A stretch of 38,912 nt of DNA. Source: Bifidobacteriaceae bacterium. GTDB lineage: Bacteria; Actinomycetota; Actinomycetes; Actinomycetales; Bifidobacteriaceae. The DNA lies in the NCBI GenBank assembly GCA_029227215.1, contig JAQXZM010000073.1:1-38912 (forward strand), in the 5' to 3' direction. The position numbers and the translations under genes are program-made. The notes beneath the pieces were generated by a model that was not told where the DNA came from, searched no databases, and was given only the letters and a program-made list of their open reading frames with translations. This document shows, piece by piece, positions 6,833-15,213 of this stretch. Position 1 is the first letter of the stretch. Each line of letters starts with the position of its first letter.

Positions 6833-9508
6833 TCACAGCAGGTTGTGTTTTTCGAGCCACTTCATGCTCACGGCGCCCATCGGGATGCGGATCCAGTAGG
6901 TGAGCACGCGGAAGAGCATCGTGGCGCTCATCGCGATGGCGCTGGGCACACCGGTGCTCGTGAACGCCGCGAAGAGCATCGCCTCCACGCCGCCCAGGCC
7001 ACCGGGGGTGGGCACTGCCGAGCCGATCGTGTTGGAGAGCAAGTAGAGGAACGTCGTCTCGATGACGTTCGTGTGGTAGCCGAATGCGAGGAGCGCCGCC
7101 CAGAAGCTCACGCCGAGCGCTATCGATTGCAGGATGGCGCCGAACGAGGCAATCGCGAGGTTGAGCGGCTGGGTGAGCAGCGCCGCCAGCTGATGCGCGT
7201 ACTGGCGCAGCACCGGCACGAGCTTATTGTGCACGAGGGAGCGCACCGGGGGAATGAGCATGCACAGCGAGATGACGAGCACGGCGACGGCGATGACGAT
7301 CGCCACGGTGTTCGTGGGGATCACGCTGCTCAGCGTGTTGCGCCCGGTGAACAGGCCCACGAACACGATGAGAATTACCGTCATGACCACCTGCACCGCC
7401 ACGACGGCGCTCATGATGGCGGTCGCTGCGGAGTTCTTGTAGCCGGATTTGCGCAGGAACTGCAGGTTCACGAACGCCGGGCCCACGCCGGCGGGCATGG
7501 AGACCGCCGTGAAGCCGGTGGTGATCTGCGCCATGAACGCGGCGAAGAAGTTGCGCTTGCCCCGGTCCATGAATGCCGTGAGCGTGATGGACATGCCCAG
7601 CCACGACAGGCAGCCGGCGAGGAAGCATGCCAGCGCCATGCCGGGGTTCGCGCTTTTGACGGCGCTCACCATGTCGGCCATGTTGAGCTGGGTGAACACC
7701 GCCACGACGGCGATGATGAGCAGCGCCATGCTGAAGATCGACTTGAGCGAGAAGCGCGTGACGGTGACGGGCACGGGCTGCTCCGACTCGTCCGTGTCGA
7801 TGAGCGTGCCCAGGCGGGCACGCAGCGTCTTGATTCTGTGGCGGCGGTCCCACTGGGGGTGGTGCACCGTTTCCGCGGGGATCACGGCGCCTTGCGCGTA
7901 GGGCTGCAACGCCGCCATCGCCTCGCGTCCCCAGGCACGGATGCCGCAGGTGACCGTGCGGTCGATGCCGATTGTGCACATGAGCGCGGCGAGCATCTGC
8001 ACGCGGTCGATGGCGATGTTCGCCGTGTTGCTGCCATCGTCGCCGATGTCCCAGCCGGTCACGATGAGGTTGCCGGCGCGGGTGCGGGCGAAGCTGCCGG
8101 GGTGGATGAGACGGTTCGTGTAGCCGCGGTCGTTCGCGTGGCGAAGGTATGCCATCGCGTCCGCCACGTCGTTGTCGCTCACCGTGGACCAGTCGCAGGC
8201 GGTGAGCTGCTCGGCGTCGGTGAGCACGAGGATCGCCGATTCGCGGCTGTAGGTGACCTCGTACGGGTCGAGTTGCTCGAGTCCCATGTGGCGCAGCGAC
8301 ATGAGCATCGTGCGGTGGTGGCGCACCGAGCCGCGCGCCGAGCGGTCGGTGCGGTGCGAGACGCCGGTGAGCGTGATCATCTGCCACAGCTGGCGCAGAT
8401 AGCCGGAGGTGTGGCGCTGTTCGTCGCATACGGAGACGACGTAATGCCTGCCATCGTCGCAGCGCATGTCGTAGATGCGTGAATCCGGCACCAGTCCGTC
8501 GGCGAGGTTGCGCGAGCCCTGGGTGCGGCGCCGGATGAGGCTTACCGGGCGCAACCCGATGGATTTCATCGCATCGGTGACGTGGCGGCCCCATGCGCCG
8601 AAGCTAGGGGAGCCCACGATGTAGCGCACCGCCAGGCCGATCACACGGCCCAGGCAGAACGAGACGACGGTGCCCGCCATCGATTCGAAGTCGAGCGCGG
8701 CGAGGATGACGGCGAGCACGGCGATGATGACCCAGCCCCAGTACACGGAGCTGCGCAGGCGGCGCGGGCCGTTCGCGGTGAGGAACGCGGCGATGCCGGC
8801 GAAGATGTCCGGCAGGAGCGTGCCGGAGATGTTGTTGGGCGAGACGAGCGCCGAGATGAGCTGCGTGTCGCCCACGGACGTGATGGCCCAGCTCGTGGTG
8901 TTGGCAAGCCCGTAGCCGAGCAGAAGCGCGACGGCGGCGCTCAGGCATTGGGTCCATTCGCGGCTGGCGAGGGTCTGGATCACACCCCAGCCGATGATGA
9001 CGACGGTGCACAGCTGGGAGAGGAACGAGAACGGCATGGTGAGCAGCCACGAGATGCTTTGCGCGTAGCGTTCCATGTCGGAGTGCATGCCGGTGGTGAG
9101 GCCGGTGAGGTACATCGCCACGAGCGTGGCGAGCACGCCGATGAGGATGGCGCCCACAAGGCGCAGCAGATCCGCCTTGTCGCGGATGCGATGGGGCGCG
9201 TGGTCGTAGATGAGCGGGTCGTCCACCGAGCCCAGGCCTTCGGTCAGCGTGCCGTCGTCGGCGATATCGCCGGGGGAAGTGCCATCATCGGTGCCATCAT
9301 CGGTGCCATCATCGGTGCCATCATCGGTGACGTCACCGGCAAGTACAGCAGCAGCGCCTGGAGCATCGTCGTTCGACGCAGCAGTGTCATGGGAAGTATG
9401 CGCGCTGGCGGTATGGGAGGGAGGGAGAGGGGAGCCGGAGTCTGAGCCGGGATCCGACGCGGTGCTTGTTGTGTCGCGTGGATCCCGGTCGTCAGTGTCG
9501 AAGCTCAT
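6833..9508 (-). CDS. Flippase-like (LPG synthase TM family) protein with central kinase-like domain
   Basis: 891-aa membrane protein. Residues 1-110 are acidic and disordered and contain a run of DDGT repeats. Hydrophobic segments at about 113-136, 152-180, 188-208, 233-246 and 256-298 form a first membrane domain. Residues 320-580 are soluble and weakly resemble a protein or LPS kinase fold, with a catalytic-loop-like stretch (LIHPGSFARTRAGN, 467-480) that lacks the usual Asp, then WDIGD (486-490). Residues 588-885 are a multi-TM UPF0104/LPG_synthase_TM domain with the family's TGFTAVSMPAGVGPAFVNL and SNTIGSAVPTPGGLGGVEAM motifs. Relatives include the flippase part of MprF and AglD. Transport of a lipid-linked substrate is plausible; the substrate is unknown. 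Its ATG overlaps the purB stop (ATGA), implying coupling. Confidence 0.85.
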   Translation of the reverse strand: MSFDTDDRDPRDTTSTASDPGSDSGSPLPPSHTASAHTSHDTAASNDDAPGAAAVLAGDVTDDGTDDGTDDGTDDGTSPGDIADDGTLTEGLGSVDDPLIYDHAPHRIRDKADLLRLVGAILIGVLATLVAMYLTGLTTGMHSDMERYAQSISWLLTMPFSFLSQLCTVVIIGWGVIQTLASREWTQCLSAAVALLLGYGLANTTSWAITSVGDTQLISALVSPNNISGTLLPDIFAGIAAFLTANGPRRLRSSVYWGWVIIAVLAVILAALDFESMAGTVVSFCLGRVIGLAVRYIVGSPSFGAWGRHVTDAMKSIGLRPVSLIRRRTQGSRNLADGLVPDSRIYDMRCDDGRHYVVSVCDEQRHTSGYLRQLWQMITLTGVSHRTDRSARGSVRHHRTMLMSLRHMGLEQLDPYEVTYSRESAILVLTDAEQLTACDWSTVSDNDVADAMAYLRHANDRGYTNRLIHPGSFARTRAGNLIVTGWDIGDDGSNTANIAIDRVQMLAALMCTIGIDRTVTCGIRAWGREAMAALQPYAQGAVIPAETVHHPQWDRRHRIKTLRARLGTLIDTDESEQPVPVTVTRFSLKSIFSMALLIIAVVAVFTQLNMADMVSAVKSANPGMALACFLAGCLSWLGMSITLTAFMDRGKRNFFAAFMAQITTGFTAVSMPAGVGPAFVNLQFLRKSGYKNSAATAIMSAVVAVQVVMTVILIVFVGLFTGRNTLSSVIPTNTVAIVIAVAVLVISLCMLIPPVRSLVHNKLVPVLRQYAHQLAALLTQPLNLAIASFGAILQSIALGVSFWAALLAFGYHTNVIETTFLYLLSNTIGSAVPTPGGLGGVEAMLFAAFTSTGVPSAIAMSATMLFRVLTYWIRIPMGAVSMKWLEKHNLL
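9281..9328. repeat. Four perfect 12-bp repeats inside a gene
   Basis: GCCATCATCGGT occurs four times in tandem, encoding DDGT units (about residues 62-77) in the disordered N-terminus of the flippase-like protein. As 12 is a multiple of three, slippage would change linker length without a frameshift. Confidence 0.9.
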
Positions 9509-10941
9509 GCGTCGTAGTCTACCAGCTTGCTGGCGACGCCCGTGTAGGTGCTGGGGGTCAGCTGGGCGAGGCGCTTGCCGGTCTCTTCGTCGAAGTCGAG
9601 CGTGGCGACGAAGTCCTCCACGTCCTGCTTGCCGATGCGCTTGCCTCGCATGAGCTCCTTGACGCGCTCATACGGGTTGCTCATGCCGTCGCGGCCTTCG
9701 AGGGCGGCGGCGCGCATGGCGGTCTGGATGGCCTCGCCGAGCACCTCCCAGTTGGAATCGAGCTCGGCCTGCATCGCCTGCTCGTTGGGGTGGATGGAGT
9801 CGAGGCCGCCGTCGAGGTTGTACAGCGCGAGCTGCGCGTAGCCGAATGCGGAGCCGATGTTGCGCTGCGTCGTCGAGTCGGTGAGGTCGCGCTGCCAGCG
9901 GGTCTCGGTGAGCGTGGCGGAGAGCGTGTCGAACAGCGCGCAGCTGAGCTCGAGGTTCGCCTCGGCGTTCTCGAAGCGGATGGGGTTGACCTTGTGCGGC
10001 ATCGTGGACGAGCCGGTGGCGCCCTTGACGGGGATCTGCGCGAACACGCCGCGGGAGATGTACATCCAGATGTCCTGCGCGAGGTTGTGGAGGATGTGGT
10101 TGATGTGGCTCACGGTGCCGTACAGCTCCGCCTGCCAGTCGTGGGATTCGATCTGGGTGGTGAGCGGGTTCCAGTCGAGGCCCAGGCGGTCCGTAACGAA
10201 CGTGCGGGAGACATGCACCCAGTCGACCTGCGGCAGCGCCGCCATGTGGGCGGCGAAGTCGCCGGTGGCGCCGTTGATCTTGCCCAGGTATTCCTGGGCG
10301 TCCACATGCTTGAGCTGGCGGCGCAGGCGGTACACGTACACGGCGAGCTCCTTGCCCAGCGTGGTGGGCGTGGCGGGCTGGCCGTGGGTGAGGGCGAGCA
10401 TCGGCAGCGCACGGTACTTGTCTGCTGCGGCGGCGAGCTTGTCGACCACGCGCACCAGCGCGGGGCGCCACACGTTGGCGACGGCGCCCTTGACGCACAG
10501 CGCGTAGGAGAGGTTGTTGATGTCTTCCGACGTGCAGGCGAAGTGCACGAGGGGCTTCAAGCGCGCCAGCTCGGTGCCCTCGCCCAGGGTCTGGGCGGCG
10601 GTGTCGAGGCGACGGTCGATGTAATACTCCACGGCCTTCACGTCATGGTGCGTCGTCGCTTCGATCGACTTGAGCTCGGCGATGCCCTCGGCGCCGAAGT
10701 CCTCGACGATGGCGCGCAGATACGCCTTCTCAGCGTCGGTGAAGGGGTTCACGCCCGGGATGTACGGGGTCTTGCCGTCATCGCCGCCCGCCAGGTAGAT
10801 CATCCACTCGGTCTCCACGCGGATGCGCTCGCGGTTCAGCGCGGGTTCGCTCAGGTATTCGACGAGGGGGGCGGTCTGCGCTTGGTAGCGTCCGTCCAAG
10901 GGGCTCAAGGCAATGGCGGGGGTGATGTCAGTCAGATTCAT
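9505..10941 (-). CDS. purB: Adenylosuccinate lyase PurB
   Basis: 478-aa enzyme of the fumarase/aspartase superfamily. It cleaves SAICAR to AICAR and adenylosuccinate to AMP, releasing fumarate, in purine synthesis. The N-terminus IALSPLDGRYQ, HFACTSEDINNLSYAL, MLALTHGQPATPTTLGKE (catalytic His) and the flexible signature loop GATGSSTMPHKVNPIRFENA are all present. This is the longer E. coli-type PurB. The ATG at 10941 gives the family's N-terminus. GGAGG is only one base before it, too close for normal initiation, and a good promoter ends there, so the mRNA may be leaderless. The stop overlaps the start of the flippase-like gene. Confidence 0.97.
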   Translation of the reverse strand: MNLTDITPAIALSPLDGRYQAQTAPLVEYLSEPALNRERIRVETEWMIYLAGGDDGKTPYIPGVNPFTDAEKAYLRAIVEDFGAEGIAELKSIEATTHHDVKAVEYYIDRRLDTAAQTLGEGTELARLKPLVHFACTSEDINNLSYALCVKGAVANVWRPALVRVVDKLAAAADKYRALPMLALTHGQPATPTTLGKELAVYVYRLRRQLKHVDAQEYLGKINGATGDFAAHMAALPQVDWVHVSRTFVTDRLGLDWNPLTTQIESHDWQAELYGTVSHINHILHNLAQDIWMYISRGVFAQIPVKGATGSSTMPHKVNPIRFENAEANLELSCALFDTLSATLTETRWQRDLTDSTTQRNIGSAFGYAQLALYNLDGGLDSIHPNEQAMQAELDSNWEVLGEAIQTAMRAAALEGRDGMSNPYERVKELMRGKRIGKQDVEDFVATLDFDEETGKRLAQLTPSTYTGVASKLVDYDA

Positions 10942-10947
10942 GCCTCC

Positions 10948-10976
10948 ACAATACGGCAGGGTATCAACCGTGCCAA
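10948..10976 (-). promoter_or_regulatory. Promoter of purB
   Basis: On the minus strand TTGGCA (10976-10971), a 17-bp spacer and TATTGT (10953-10948). The -10 ends 6 nt before the purB ATG, placing the start of transcription at or within one or two bases of the start codon. This supports a leaderless purB message. Confidence 0.6.
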
Positions 10977-11000
10977 GGCTTGCGAGGGATGGAATGCCTT

Positions 11001-12563
11001 TCATTGCAACCTGCCTTGGTAATACGTCGTGCTTACGAGCGTGCCGGCGGTCGCCTCTTCGAAATGCGCCTCGTGCTCCTCCACCGCCGGCGAACCGGCT
11101 TGCACCGCGTTGCTCCACGCGGCGCGCTGGTAGTTCATGCCATGTGGTCGCTCCAGCTTGTCGCCGGTGCCCGCCACCGGCGTGCTCGTCGCCTGCGCGC
11201 CCGCCTCGTTCGTGGCGGTGCCCTGCACGGTGAGCCAGCTTTCGCGCACCGGGTTCTGCGCTCCGTCGAGCGCGTTCATCGGGTCTCCCTCCATCTCGAC
11301 GCTCGTGACGAACGTGGTGCCCGAGATCTCATGGTTGGCGATCGGCGCGCTCGCCGTCACCACATGGGTGAAGTCATACGTGCCCTTGAGCCCGCTGGCG
11401 AGCGAAGCGGCGACGAGACCGCCTTGCGAGGATCCGATGAGCACCACGGAATCGCCTTCCTTGACGCCCGCGTCCTTCATCGCCTGCCGCACGAACCTCA
11501 CCGCCTTCGTGTCGAGCCGCTGGCGCGACGAATCGCTCATGAGTGCGAGCGTCTGCGACGTGGCGCATGGCGAATCGAGGTGGTTGTCGGAATCCGGCAG
11601 CGTCACGATCCACGAACGCTTGCCGTTCGCACCCGCGAGCTTTTGGATGCACACCGTCGCATACCCAGGGCTCGTGGCGCTCGCGGTGAGGGCATCCACG
11701 TTCGCATATGCCTGCGCGATCGATCCGGGCTTGGGCAGCTGTGTGCGCGGCGTCACCGGGTAGACGTCGAGCCCGTCCGCCAGCACCATCGACTCGAGGG
11801 GAGCGGCGAGCGTTGCCGCCTTGTGATAGGCGGCGTTCGTCTCATCGGTGGTGAACAGGTCCTTGAACACCTTCGTCAGGTCGAGTTTCTTGATATTGCC
11901 AGGATCGAGGTACTTGCTCCAGTCGATGTCCTTGGGAAGCTTGCCTTTCGACTTGCCGATCGCCGTGAACAGCTTGCCCAGCGTCGCGCTGATCGCAGCG
12001 CCGGTGAGCGCCGACGTGAAGCCGCCCACGAGGCCATCCGAGATCCATGCCGTCTCGTTGGTGTAGGAAGTCGGCGTGAATTCGCCATGCCGCGCCAGGC
12101 CGATGATGGGGGTCAGGATCGGCACCGCCGTCACGGCGTAGAGCGCGCCGATCGGGTGGAGCGCGATGCCCGCCTCCAGCGCCTCGTTGACGACGCGCCG
12201 TGCCGTCTGCTCCGCCTGGGAATACAGCGAATACGCCCGCACCAGGTTGTCGGAGACCGCATGGAGCGTGGTGGCGAGCCTGGTGAACTGGTCGGCGTGG
12301 GTGAGGCACTGCCCGTCCAACGCATCGTAGGGCAGGGTGGCATGGCCCGCCGGTGTGACGGACGGCGCGCCCGCCGCCAGCCAGGAGCACGTGCCGTTGT
12401 AGCGGTGGAAGCGCATCACGTCCGGCGCGGTGCGCCAGCCCTGCACCGCCTGCATCGCTTCGCGCGAGGCGGATTCCAACCGCTGCGCGTAATCGCGCAG
12501 CTCGTCGAGGTTGCCGATCGTGGTCAGGTCCGCGCGGATCTTCGTGTCGACGTATTGCGTCAT
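11001..12563 (-). CDS. Alpha/beta hydrolase with helical N-terminal region
   Basis: 520 aa. Residues 1-130 are predicted mostly helical (LRDYAQRLESASREAMQAV, then W43), like ESX/LXG-type N-terminal regions. Residues 140-200 contain hydrophobic Gly/Ala-rich helices that may insert in or cross the membrane. From about 250 the protein is an alpha/beta hydrolase: a nucleophile elbow VVLIGSSQGGLVAAS (Ser379) follows a helix (AVRFVRQAMKDAG). Candidate acid and His residues lie in VEMEGDPMN (423-430) and near PHGMNY. Likely an esterase or lipase; substrate unknown. Its ATG overlaps the stop of the upstream WXG-like gene (ATGA), so the two are coupled. Stop is 59 bp before the purB start. Confidence 0.75.
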   Translation of the reverse strand: MTQYVDTKIRADLTTIGNLDELRDYAQRLESASREAMQAVQGWRTAPDVMRFHRYNGTCSWLAAGAPSVTPAGHATLPYDALDGQCLTHADQFTRLATTLHAVSDNLVRAYSLYSQAEQTARRVVNEALEAGIALHPIGALYAVTAVPILTPIIGLARHGEFTPTSYTNETAWISDGLVGGFTSALTGAAISATLGKLFTAIGKSKGKLPKDIDWSKYLDPGNIKKLDLTKVFKDLFTTDETNAAYHKAATLAAPLESMVLADGLDVYPVTPRTQLPKPGSIAQAYANVDALTASATSPGYATVCIQKLAGANGKRSWIVTLPDSDNHLDSPCATSQTLALMSDSSRQRLDTKAVRFVRQAMKDAGVKEGDSVVLIGSSQGGLVAASLASGLKGTYDFTHVVTASAPIANHEISGTTFVTSVEMEGDPMNALDGAQNPVRESWLTVQGTATNEAGAQATSTPVAGTGDKLERPHGMNYQRAAWSNAVQAGSPAVEEHEAHFEEATAGTLVSTTYYQGRLQ

Positions 12564-13081
12564 CGTCCCTGCCCCCGAATCGTCGTCATGCGTGCGGTGT
12601 TCGCCAGCTCGTCGTCGATGGCGGTGGCGAGCTGCCGCATCGAGTCGAGCTTCGACGCGCACAGCTGCGCGGCGGAACCGCTCCATTGCACCAGGGTGGA
12701 GGCGTTGATCGCCGCTACGATCGAACGCAGCGCGTTCTGGCTGCCCATCACATGGCGGGTGATGAGCGCGGCGTCCATGTCGACGAAGCGCTCGCAGATG
12801 CACTGCGAGTACGTGAACGCGCTCGCCGTGGCGAACAGCGGTGCGTTTGGCAGCGCGGGGCGCAGCACGGGCCCGGTGGGCAGCGGCGTCGTGGGGCAGA
12901 ATTCCACGGCATCGGAGGGTGAGGCAGTGGAGGGTGAGGCAGTAGAGAGCGAGGCAGCCGGTGCCGAGACGGTGCTCGTGGCGGTTCCGTTGCCGGAGGC
13001 GCTAGAGGTACCGGAGGCACCGGAAGTCAGTGCGGATGAGAAGCGTGTCAGTGATGGTTCCATGGCGTCATCATGCGCCAT
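12560..13081 (-). CDS. Small WXG100-like protein, coupled to hydrolase
   Basis: 173 aa from the chosen ATG at 13081; ATG at 13063 (MEPSLTRFSS) is as likely and neither has a good ribosome binding site. Residues 10-60 are Ser/Thr/Ala-rich. The C-terminal 85 residues are two helices separated by a WxG turn: STLVQWSGSAAQLCASKLDS with Trp133-Ser-Gly135, followed by a helix to about 165. This spacing matches the WXG100/ESX fold, whose members are secreted by type VII-like systems or act as partners of larger toxins and enzymes. No EssC/EccC ATPase is in the window. The gene ends in an ATGA overlap with the alpha/beta hydrolase. Family assignment is by motif only. Confidence 0.65.
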   Translation of the reverse strand: MAHDDAMEPSLTRFSSALTSGASGTSSASGNGTATSTVSAPAASLSTASPSTASPSDAVEFCPTTPLPTGPVLRPALPNAPLFATASAFTYSQCICERFVDMDAALITRHVMGSQNALRSIVAAINASTLVQWSGSAAQLCASKLDSMRQLATAIDDELANTARMTTIRGQGR

Positions 13082-13167
13082 GCACGGTGGCTGCCTGCGT
13101 CGATTGCGCCAATGTGGACTGTGGTGGGGCGAGAAAACCGTGTGGGGAAAGCCTGTGGACAAACGTG

Positions 13168-13209
13168 AAAAGCCCGCCGCGCCCTGCGATTGCAAGGCTC
13201 AGCGGGCTT
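13168..13209 (-). terminator. Terminator of the MoxR operon
   Basis: On the minus strand AAGCCCGC (13209-13202) pairs with GCGGGCTT (13177-13170), and an inner stem CCTTGC/GCAGGG extends it; the outer arm runs into TTTT. It lies about 120 nt after the last gene of the MoxR operon and upstream of the WXG-like gene, separating the two units. Confidence 0.85.
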
Positions 13210-13324
13210 CATGCTTCGAATTCGTGCAGACGGGAGCGTCACGCGGCGCAACGTGTGGACGCGCCGAAGTGGTGGTTAGGAGATCACCTCAACTTCACCG
13301 TGCGTTGCCGCACGACGCCGCACA

Positions 13325-14182
13325 TCACCACGGGCGGCTCGCCCCGCCGCGCGTGGAGCCGCCGGCGCTGCTCGTGGCGGATGGCGACACAGTGCTGCCG
13401 CCGTTGCGATTGAGCAGCTCCTGGAGCTTCTGCTGGTCGCTGTCGGTGCCATCGTCGCTGTTCGACGAATCCGAACCGGAAGAGCCCTGGGACTGCGACG
13501 CATCCGACGACGAGCCGGAGCCGGAGGAACTCGAACTCGAATCGGAAGGCGTCGCCCCCGCCTCGCTGCTCGAGCTCGATTCGCCCGAACCCGAGGAACT
13601 CGACGAGCTGGGGGAATCCGACGAGCCGGAATCCGAATTGTCCGAACTGCTCGATTCGCCGGAGCCGGAGGAATTCGAATTATCGGAATTGTTGGAATTC
13701 GACTGGGAGTTCGAGCTATTCGCGTTCTCCTCCTGCTGCTTGCGGATCGCATCCGTGAGGTCGCGGCTCACTTGCGTGTTCGTGTCCACCTTGGAGCGCA
13801 GCGCGGGCACATGCGCCCACTGGAACTGCTGCACCGCCTCGAACTGCGAGTCCACCGCCTGCTGCTGTGCGAGCAGCGTGTCGAGGTCCGCCGAATCATC
13901 CTGGGTGAACGTCTCGATGTCCGCCACGAGCTGGGCGGTCGCCTTGTCGTACAGGTTCATCGAATACATGAGCAGGAAGCACCATGCCGCGGCGACGACG
14001 AGCAGCAGCGCCACGAGCGCGCCGATGACCTTGCGCCCGGCGCTGCCACGACGCTTCGCGGGTGCCGGCGCGGTGACGGCGCTGGGCATAGCACTGGCGC
14101 CGGGCGCACCCGCGTTGGGCGTACCGTTGCTCACGCCGCTGTTCGCGCCTGGAATCGTACTGCTGTTCTGGGCGGCGTTCAT
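13325..14182 (-). CDS. Single-pass membrane protein with Ser-rich tail
   Basis: 285 aa, not recognised as a known enzyme. Residues 1-50 are Ala/Ser/Pro-rich and basic at the end (KRRGSAGRK), then one membrane helix (51-75), a helical stretch with probable coiled coil (78-150, rich in Gln, Asp and Leu: DTLLAQQQAVDSQFEAVQQF), and a tail (152-265) made almost only of Ser, Gly, Asp, Glu and Asn. Topology predicts a cytoplasmic N-terminus and exposed tail. The ATG at 14182 follows a perfect AAGGAGG by 5 nt and overlaps the previous stop (ATGA). It is the last gene of the MoxR-DUF58-vWA operon, a place often held by a small membrane protein. The Ser run resembles a wall-spanning linker. Confidence 0.8.
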   Translation of the reverse strand: MNAAQNSSTIPGANSGVSNGTPNAGAPGASAMPSAVTAPAPAKRRGSAGRKVIGALVALLLVVAAAWCFLLMYSMNLYDKATAQLVADIETFTQDDSADLDTLLAQQQAVDSQFEAVQQFQWAHVPALRSKVDTNTQVSRDLTDAIRKQQEENANSSNSQSNSNNSDNSNSSGSGESSSSDNSDSGSSDSPSSSSSSGSGESSSSSEAGATPSDSSSSSSGSGSSSDASQSQGSSGSDSSNSDDGTDSDQQKLQELLNRNGGSTVSPSATSSAGGSTRGGASRPW

Positions 14183-15213
14183 AGCAGCCTCCTTGACGTG
14201 CGTGCGTGCGCCACCGCCTCCCAGACGAGCAGCGCGGCGAGGATGAGTGCGAACGGCCACACGACGGGGTTCGTCGTGGTGGTCTGCTTGTCGATCTGCA
14301 CCATGCGGTAGTCATCCGCGGAGGCGCCGGACTGGGGGTAGCCCACCGCGGTGTTCGCATCCACCGCCTGGTAGGTGCCCGACAGCTCGTCGGCGATGGC
14401 GGTGAGCGTCGCCGAATCGCGCTTCGAGACGGCAGCCTCGCCGGTGCCCGGGTCGTTCACCCACGTGGTGCCGTCCGGCAATGTCTCGCCGGCGCGCAGA
14501 CCCGTGCGCAGCTGCGGCACGGTGCCGCCCGCATCGGAGCCCACGCCCACGGTCACCGCGTCGTCCACATAGGCGCGCAACGACGAGAACGACTGGCGCT
14601 GGTCATCGCTCGTCTGCTCGCCATCCGAGATGTAATACAGCACGATCTTGTCGTTGCCATGCTGCTTGCGCATGTCGGAAAGCACGGTCGTCAGGCCGTC
14701 GAGCGGGGAGGAGGGGTTCGAGCCCGCCGAGATGCCGGTCGGCTCGGTCTGCAGGTTGTCGACCCACGACTTGACCGCGTAGGTGTCGGGCGTGAGCGGC
14801 AGGCCGAGCGTCGTGCTGCCGCCGAAGCTCAGCGCCGAGAAGCTCGAATCCGGGTACAGGTCCACGATCGCGTTCACCACGGAACGCGCCTCGGTGATGC
14901 GCGTGGCGGGGGAGGCGAGCCCGGGGTAGGCGCCGTCCTGCACCGCCATCGAACCGGTCACGTCCACGGCGATCACCACGTCGGTGGCGCTGACGGCGCG
15001 CGTCGAGGATTCCACCGACGTCGCCGGCCCCAGCAGCATGAGGGCAATCACCACGCTCGCCGCACAGCGCCGGCCCCAGTCCACGGCGGTCGAATCGACG
15101 TTCGGCGCCTGCCTGTGGGCACGCACCGCGAGCGCCACCGTGGCGCCGAGCAGCACGAGGACCGCCACGACCGTGGCGGGCCAGCCGAACATGGGTTCCA
15201 GTGTGAGTCTCAT
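14179..15213 (-). CDS. vWA-domain membrane protein (BatB-like), second copy
   Basis: 344 aa. Membrane helices at about 11-31 and 50-65 precede a von Willebrand factor A domain, and a third lies at the C-terminus (WPFALILAALLVWEAV). The metal-ion site is DVTGS (Asp84, Thr86, Ser88), a conservative variant of DxSxS; further vWA landmarks are FSALSFGG and the VLYYISDGEQ strand with its Asp. vWA domains bind partner proteins through a divalent metal. Operon partners MoxR and DUF58 suggest a BatA/BatB-type complex at the membrane. GAGGGGGC precedes the start, which overlaps the upstream stop (ATGA). Confidence 0.9.
   Translation of the reverse strand: MRLTLEPMFGWPATVVAVLVLLGATVALAVRAHRQAPNVDSTAVDWGRRCAASVVIALMLLGPATSVESSTRAVSATDVVIAVDVTGSMAVQDGAYPGLASPATRITEARSVVNAIVDLYPDSSFSALSFGGSTTLGLPLTPDTYAVKSWVDNLQTEPTGISAGSNPSSPLDGLTTVLSDMRKQHGNDKIVLYYISDGEQTSDDQRQSFSSLRAYVDDAVTVGVGSDAGGTVPQLRTGLRAGETLPDGTTWVNDPGTGEAAVSKRDSATLTAIADELSGTYQAVDANTAVGYPQSGASADDYRMVQIDKQTTTTNPVVWPFALILAALLVWEAVAHARTSRRLL

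Noticed and set aside
9466-11022. Long plus-strand open frame opposite purB
   Set aside because: purB motifs are clear on the minus strand; the antisense product has no family resemblance.
10980-14246. Very long open frame (over 1000 codons) on the plus strand
   Set aside because: It lies antisense to the hydrolase, WXG-like and Ser-rich genes, which have domains, ribosome binding sites and coupled starts. Its translation is Arg/Glu-rich without any domain; it is a by-product of high-GC codon usage.
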